DNA from: Scatosoma sp045533485
Lineage (GTDB): Bacteria; Bacillota; Clostridia; Christensenellales; Borkfalkiaceae
NCBI GenBank assembly: GCA_045533485.1
Contig: JAZSHX010000016.1
Location: 1 to 8,611 of the forward strand
Length of the DNA: 8,611 bases
Reading direction: 5' to 3'
The stretch's first letter is position 1. Every line of letters begins with the position of its first letter. A model generated the notes under the pieces. The model was given only the letters and a program-made list of their open reading frames with translations, was not told the origin of the DNA and searched no databases. Shown here piece after piece: positions 6,584-8,611 of this stretch. Both the position numbers and the translations under genes were made by a program.

Positions 6584-6596
6584 CAACCGCAGGTTG
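6584..6596. repeat. Second inverted repeat between XRE gene and dipeptidase stop
   Basis: CAACC, GCA, GGTTG: perfect 5+5 inverted repeat sharing CAAC/GTTG with the neighbour at 6562. On the minus strand it lies just after the dipeptidase stop at 6601 and precedes a short A/T-rich tract, so a weak terminator is an alternative to an operator. Confidence 0.45.
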
Positions 6597-6600
6597 CATT

Positions 6601-7587
6601 TTAGCTTTTTAAGCAGGTTTTGAACACCCTAAGCGCGTTTTGATAGGAAATTTTTTCAATTTCTTCAGTTGTAAACCCTCCCCTATCCAACGCTTGCAAA
6701 AGCATAGGCATTTGGTCGGCGGAGTTCAACCCCAAATCGGTGGAAATGCCGTCGAAATCGCTGCCCAGCCCGATATTATCTATGCCGATTTTGCCCTTGA
6801 TGTATTTGATATGCTCTATCACCCAAGGGATGGTATCCTTACCCAAATTGCTGTCGTTATTCAAGAAATATTTTGCATAATTCATACCCATCACACCGCC
6901 GTTATCGGCAAGCTTATACAGCATATCGTCGGTAAAATTGCGGATATGCCTGCAAAGTCCGCGCGCGTTGGAGTGCGACGCGATAATCGGTTTTTCACTG
7001 ATACGCACTACATCGTAAAATCCCGCGTCGGAAAGATGCGAAACGTCCACGATTATGCCCTTTTCGTTCATCACTTTTACAAGCTGTTTGCCAAAATCCG
7101 TCAAACCGATATCTATCACGGGCGTGACGTCGTCGGGGCGTCCGTCTTCCAAAAATTTACCGCGGTTGTGATGCCCGATTTTGTTGACGTAATTCCAAGT
7201 CAAGCAAATCATACGCACGCCGCGTTCGTACAGCGTATCCAAGCGGTCAAAGCTATCATCTATTGGCGCGCCGTCTTCCATCGTCAAAATTGCGGATATT
7301 TTTCCGTCTTTACGGTTTTGGATAATATCGTCGTAGGTGTACGCCGCGCGCAAGCGTTCGCACGTTTTCAGTTCTTCGTAATACACGTCAATCATACGCA
7401 TACAAACGGCATACGGGTCGGCGTGGTGCGCGTGCGCAAAAATAGCAAAGCATTGCGCGAAATAATCGCCTGCAATCAGCTTTTCTTCGTCTATTTGTAA
7501 ATGCGATTTTTGCAGGGAAATAGGCTCCCCCTTTTCCTTTGCCGTGTCAATTTTCCAAACGGTATCGCAGTGTAAATCAAATATCAT
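6601..7587 (-). CDS. Membrane dipeptidase (renal dipeptidase, peptidase family M19)
   Basis: A 328-residue zinc metallopeptidase of family M19, which hydrolyses dipeptides (some homologues also D-amino-acid dipeptides or beta-lactams). The binuclear zinc site can be traced: His6 and Asp8 in DLHCD, Glu104 in TMEDG as bridging ligand, His184 in DVSH, His205 in ASHSNAR, and Asp277 in GSDFDG; CRHIRN (212-217) matches the family substrate region. There is no signal peptide or membrane anchor, so despite the family name it is cytoplasmic, as in most Clostridia. ATG 7587 follows AAGGAG about 9 nt upstream. It has its own promoter at 7614-7643. Length is normal (about 310-330). Substrate cannot be read from the sequence. 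Confidence 0.95.
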   Translation of the reverse strand: MIFDLHCDTVWKIDTAKEKGEPISLQKSHLQIDEEKLIAGDYFAQCFAIFAHAHHADPYAVCMRMIDVYYEELKTCERLRAAYTYDDIIQNRKDGKISAILTMEDGAPIDDSFDRLDTLYERGVRMICLTWNYVNKIGHHNRGKFLEDGRPDDVTPVIDIGLTDFGKQLVKVMNEKGIIVDVSHLSDAGFYDVVRISEKPIIASHSNARGLCRHIRNFTDDMLYKLADNGGVMGMNYAKYFLNNDSNLGKDTIPWVIEHIKYIKGKIGIDNIGLGSDFDGISTDLGLNSADQMPMLLQALDRGGFTTEEIEKISYQNALRVFKTCLKS

Positions 7588-7613
7588 AGCAACACTCTCC
7601 TTGCGTTTATATT

Positions 7614-7643
7614 ATTGTATCACACGCGAAAAGCGTTTGTCAA
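7614..7643 (-). promoter_or_regulatory. Promoter of the dipeptidase gene
   Basis: Minus strand TTGACA (7643-7638), 18 bp, TACAAT (7619-7614) with TGA before it, an extended -10. The transcript would start near 7607, leaving about 20 nt of leader. Confidence 0.78.
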
Positions 7644-7677
7644 TAGTTTGAAAATTTTTGTTGCGGTTTTTTGCTGT

Positions 7678-8277
7678 TTACGCCCGTTTGGTCGTTTTAT
7701 CCGTTTGCGCACGACGGCGCGCGGTTTTTTCCTTTTGTTCTTTGAGCACGTTGCGCACCGCTTCGCACTCTTCCGCGCCCCACTCTTGAAAGGGGATATG
7801 CAGTTGCTTTTCGTACCACGCAATCGTCTTTTCCACGTCCTGCACTTTCCAAATTTTCGTCAATTCTTGACGGGTAATGGGCGCGAAATCTTTGGGCGAA
7901 GTTTCGGGCAAATCTTCGCCTGCATAGATATATAAGCCCAAGCCGAACATCGCCAAATTTTTGGTCAAGCAACGCATAATCGTCTTGTTGACGTCCGTCA
8001 TTTTCGGTGCTAACACCGCGTTGTTTTTGTTGTCCATCACAGGCAACCACATTTCATACGTTTTATCGCCTGCCGTTACCTGCGTTTGCACCATATACCC
8101 CATTTGTTCGTTCCCCGAACAAAACGCACCGTCGAACGTGTTGACGCTGTACGTCGCGTCGGGATATACTTTTTTGAACTCTGCCCAAGCATACGCCCAA
8201 GACAGATAGGTCAAATTGCCTTTCTTTTCCGTTTTATCATTGACGTTTATCGCATAAATTTCTTCAAATTTTCCCAT
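7678..8277 (-). CDS. Phage-type single-strand annealing protein, Sak3/DUF1071 family (solitary)
   Basis: A 199-residue protein matching DUF1071/Sak3 (single-strand annealing protein 3), a class of phage recombinases that anneal complementary ssDNA. Visible signatures: INVNDKTEKKGNLTYLSWAYAWAEFKK (about 10-36), YPDATYSV (38-45), GYMVQTQV (60-67), YEMWLPVMD (74-82), DVNKTIMRCLTKNLAMFGLGLYIYAGEDLP (95-124). The C-terminal part (125-180) is variable and ends in a basic tail (KTARRRAQTDKTTKRA region). Members usually sit in phage recombination cassettes with a single-strand binding protein and exonuclease; none is visible here. Start ATG 8277 has AAGGAGA 6 nt upstream. Its neighbours are a dipeptidase gene and a divergent tRNA-Glu, which suggests a remnant or a domesticated gene. 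Family recognition is from memory of conserved residues; function in this host is untested. Confidence 0.88.
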   Translation of the reverse strand: MGKFEEIYAINVNDKTEKKGNLTYLSWAYAWAEFKKVYPDATYSVNTFDGAFCSGNEQMGYMVQTQVTAGDKTYEMWLPVMDNKNNAVLAPKMTDVNKTIMRCLTKNLAMFGLGLYIYAGEDLPETSPKDFAPITRQELTKIWKVQDVEKTIAWYEKQLHIPFQEWGAEECEAVRNVLKEQKEKTARRRAQTDKTTKRA

Positions 8278-8319
8278 AAAATTTCTCCTTTTGCGGTAGT
8301 ATGAGCAATTTTATGAAAA

Positions 8320-8348
8320 AATATATACTTGCGCTTACAAGTTTGAAA
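8320..8348 (-). promoter_or_regulatory. Possible promoter of the annealing-protein gene with an internal palindrome
   Basis: Minus strand TTTCAA (8348-8343), 17 bp, TATATT (8325-8320). The spacer carries a near-operator palindrome ACTTG/CAAGT (8327-8331 and 8338-8342) six bases apart. This would place a repressor between the -35 and -10. Promoter match is modest. Confidence 0.4.
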
Positions 8349-8407
8349 AACGCGCGCGATTGCAACACAAATTTTTATATAGATTTTCCGCACAACCGTA
8401 AAAACAG

Positions 8408-8436
8408 TTGCTATTCACAGCAAAATGTGGTATAGT
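8408..8436 (+). promoter_or_regulatory. Promoter of the interrupted tRNA-Glu gene
   Basis: TTGCTA (8408-8413), 17 bp, TATAGT (8431-8436) with TG before the -10, i.e. an extended -10. The start near 8443 lies 13 nt before the first tRNA base (8456). Confidence 0.7.
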
Positions 8437-8455
8437 ATAAAAGCAAATTACATAC

Positions 8456-8611
8456 GGCCCGTTGGTCAAGCGGTTAGGACGAGCTACCCGTAAAAAAGCA
8501 TTGATAATGCTTTTTAGGGGCGAGATGAGTGAGCGCATTGTCCGCGCGAACGGTGACCGAGAACAAAGTCCACCTTGCTTTGTTCGAGAAGCGCCCTCTC
8601 ACGGTGGTGGG
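8456..8611 (+). tRNA. tRNA-Glu (anticodon CTC) gene, interrupted by about 109 nt; 3' part outside window
   Basis: The 5' portion, starting GGCCCGTTGGTC at 8456 and running through GGTTAGGAC (8480) and G26 at 8481, is a typical tRNA-Glu acceptor strand and D arm. The matching anticodon arm appears at 8591-8607: GCGCC, loop CTCTCAC (anticodon CTC at 8598-8600, the tRNA-Glu isoacceptor), GGTGG. The pieces are separated by bases 8482-8590 rather than being adjacent. In the arm, position 27 (G8591) and 43 (G8607) would be a G-G mismatch, and 29-41 is G-U, so the arm is weaker than usual. The variable loop, T arm and acceptor 3' side are outside the window. It could be an intron-like insertion, a broken tRNA (pseudogene) or an assembly artefact. 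A real promoter precedes it. Confidence 0.6.
8482..8590 (+). other. Intervening sequence inside the tRNA-Glu gene
   Basis: About 109 nt without a meaningful coding frame. It folds into self-contained hairpins: AAAAAGCATT (8493-8502) with AATGCTTTTT (8506-8515), preceded by CCC (8487-8489) and followed by GGGG (8517-8520); GCGC (8533-8536) with GCGC (8544-8547); and GAACAAAG (8561-8568) with CTTTGTTC (8578-8585), 8 bp with a 9-base loop. CGAG occurs at 8480, 8521, 8558 and 8585, close to segment ends. The loop CCACC (8570-8574) is the exact complement of GGTGG (8603-8607), the 3' strand of the tRNA anticodon stem. Too short for an ordinary group I intron, and no P7-type motif was found by eye. 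Confidence 0.55.

Noticed and set aside
6640..7500. A 286-residue plus-strand frame across the dipeptidase
   Set aside because: Antisense shadow of the M19 gene; all zinc ligands are in the minus frame.
8482..8590. Group I or group II self-splicing intron in tRNA-Glu
   Set aside because: The insert of about 109 nt is below the size of known ones and I see no P7-like or domain V motif; a different class or a scar remains open.
8482..8590. Hammerhead or other small ribozyme in the insert
   Set aside because: GATGAG is present but not the CUGANGA...GAAA core, so there is no support.
8456..8590. Two independent tRNA genes rather than one interrupted gene
   Set aside because: The sequence 5' of the anticodon arm (8561-8590) is a hairpin and cannot form an acceptor strand and D arm.

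Overview
The window looks like chromosomal DNA from an uncultured, moderately AT-rich Bacillota (Clostridia-like) organism. Supporting signs are near-consensus sigma-A promoters (TTGACA/17/TATAAT), purine-rich ribosome binding sites, a T-box leader ahead of an aminoacyl-tRNA synthetase, an archaeal-type AspRS of the kind common in Clostridia, and an XRE regulator with a membrane tail. No rRNA, CRISPR array, insertion sequence or complete mobile element was seen.

Layout. (1) 1-2131, minus strand: promoter, Ile-type T-box leader, a small one-pass membrane protein of unknown function, then ileS, cut by the left edge. (2) 2148-4286, minus strand: a class II archaeal-type aspartyl-tRNA synthetase followed 33 bp later by a polysaccharide-deacetylase-fold protein without a signal peptide. 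(3) 4258-5160: a divergent promoter pair, then a pyridoxal/pyridoxamine kinase gene on the plus strand. (4) 5180-5446: a promoter, a 6S RNA-like gene and a strong terminator. (5) 5452-6600, minus strand: XRE/membrane regulator and an upstream region with two inverted repeats. (6) 6601-7643, minus strand: M19 membrane dipeptidase with its own promoter. (7) 7678-8348, minus strand: a solitary phage-type single-strand annealing protein (Sak3/DUF1071 type). (8) 8408-8611, plus strand: a promoter and a tRNA-Glu(CTC) gene whose 5' half and anticodon arm are separated by about 109 nt; the window ends before its T arm.

How it fits together. Regions 1 and 2 are translation genes; the first is predicted to sense uncharged tRNA-Ile. 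Regions 3-6 are ordinary housekeeping or regulatory genes with individual promoters. The most unusual objects lie at the two ends: a codon-usage switch inside ileS at about position 420, and the interrupted tRNA-Glu next to a lone phage recombination gene. Either end could be real biology (recombination, insertion) or an assembly join in metagenomic data; the sequence alone does not decide.
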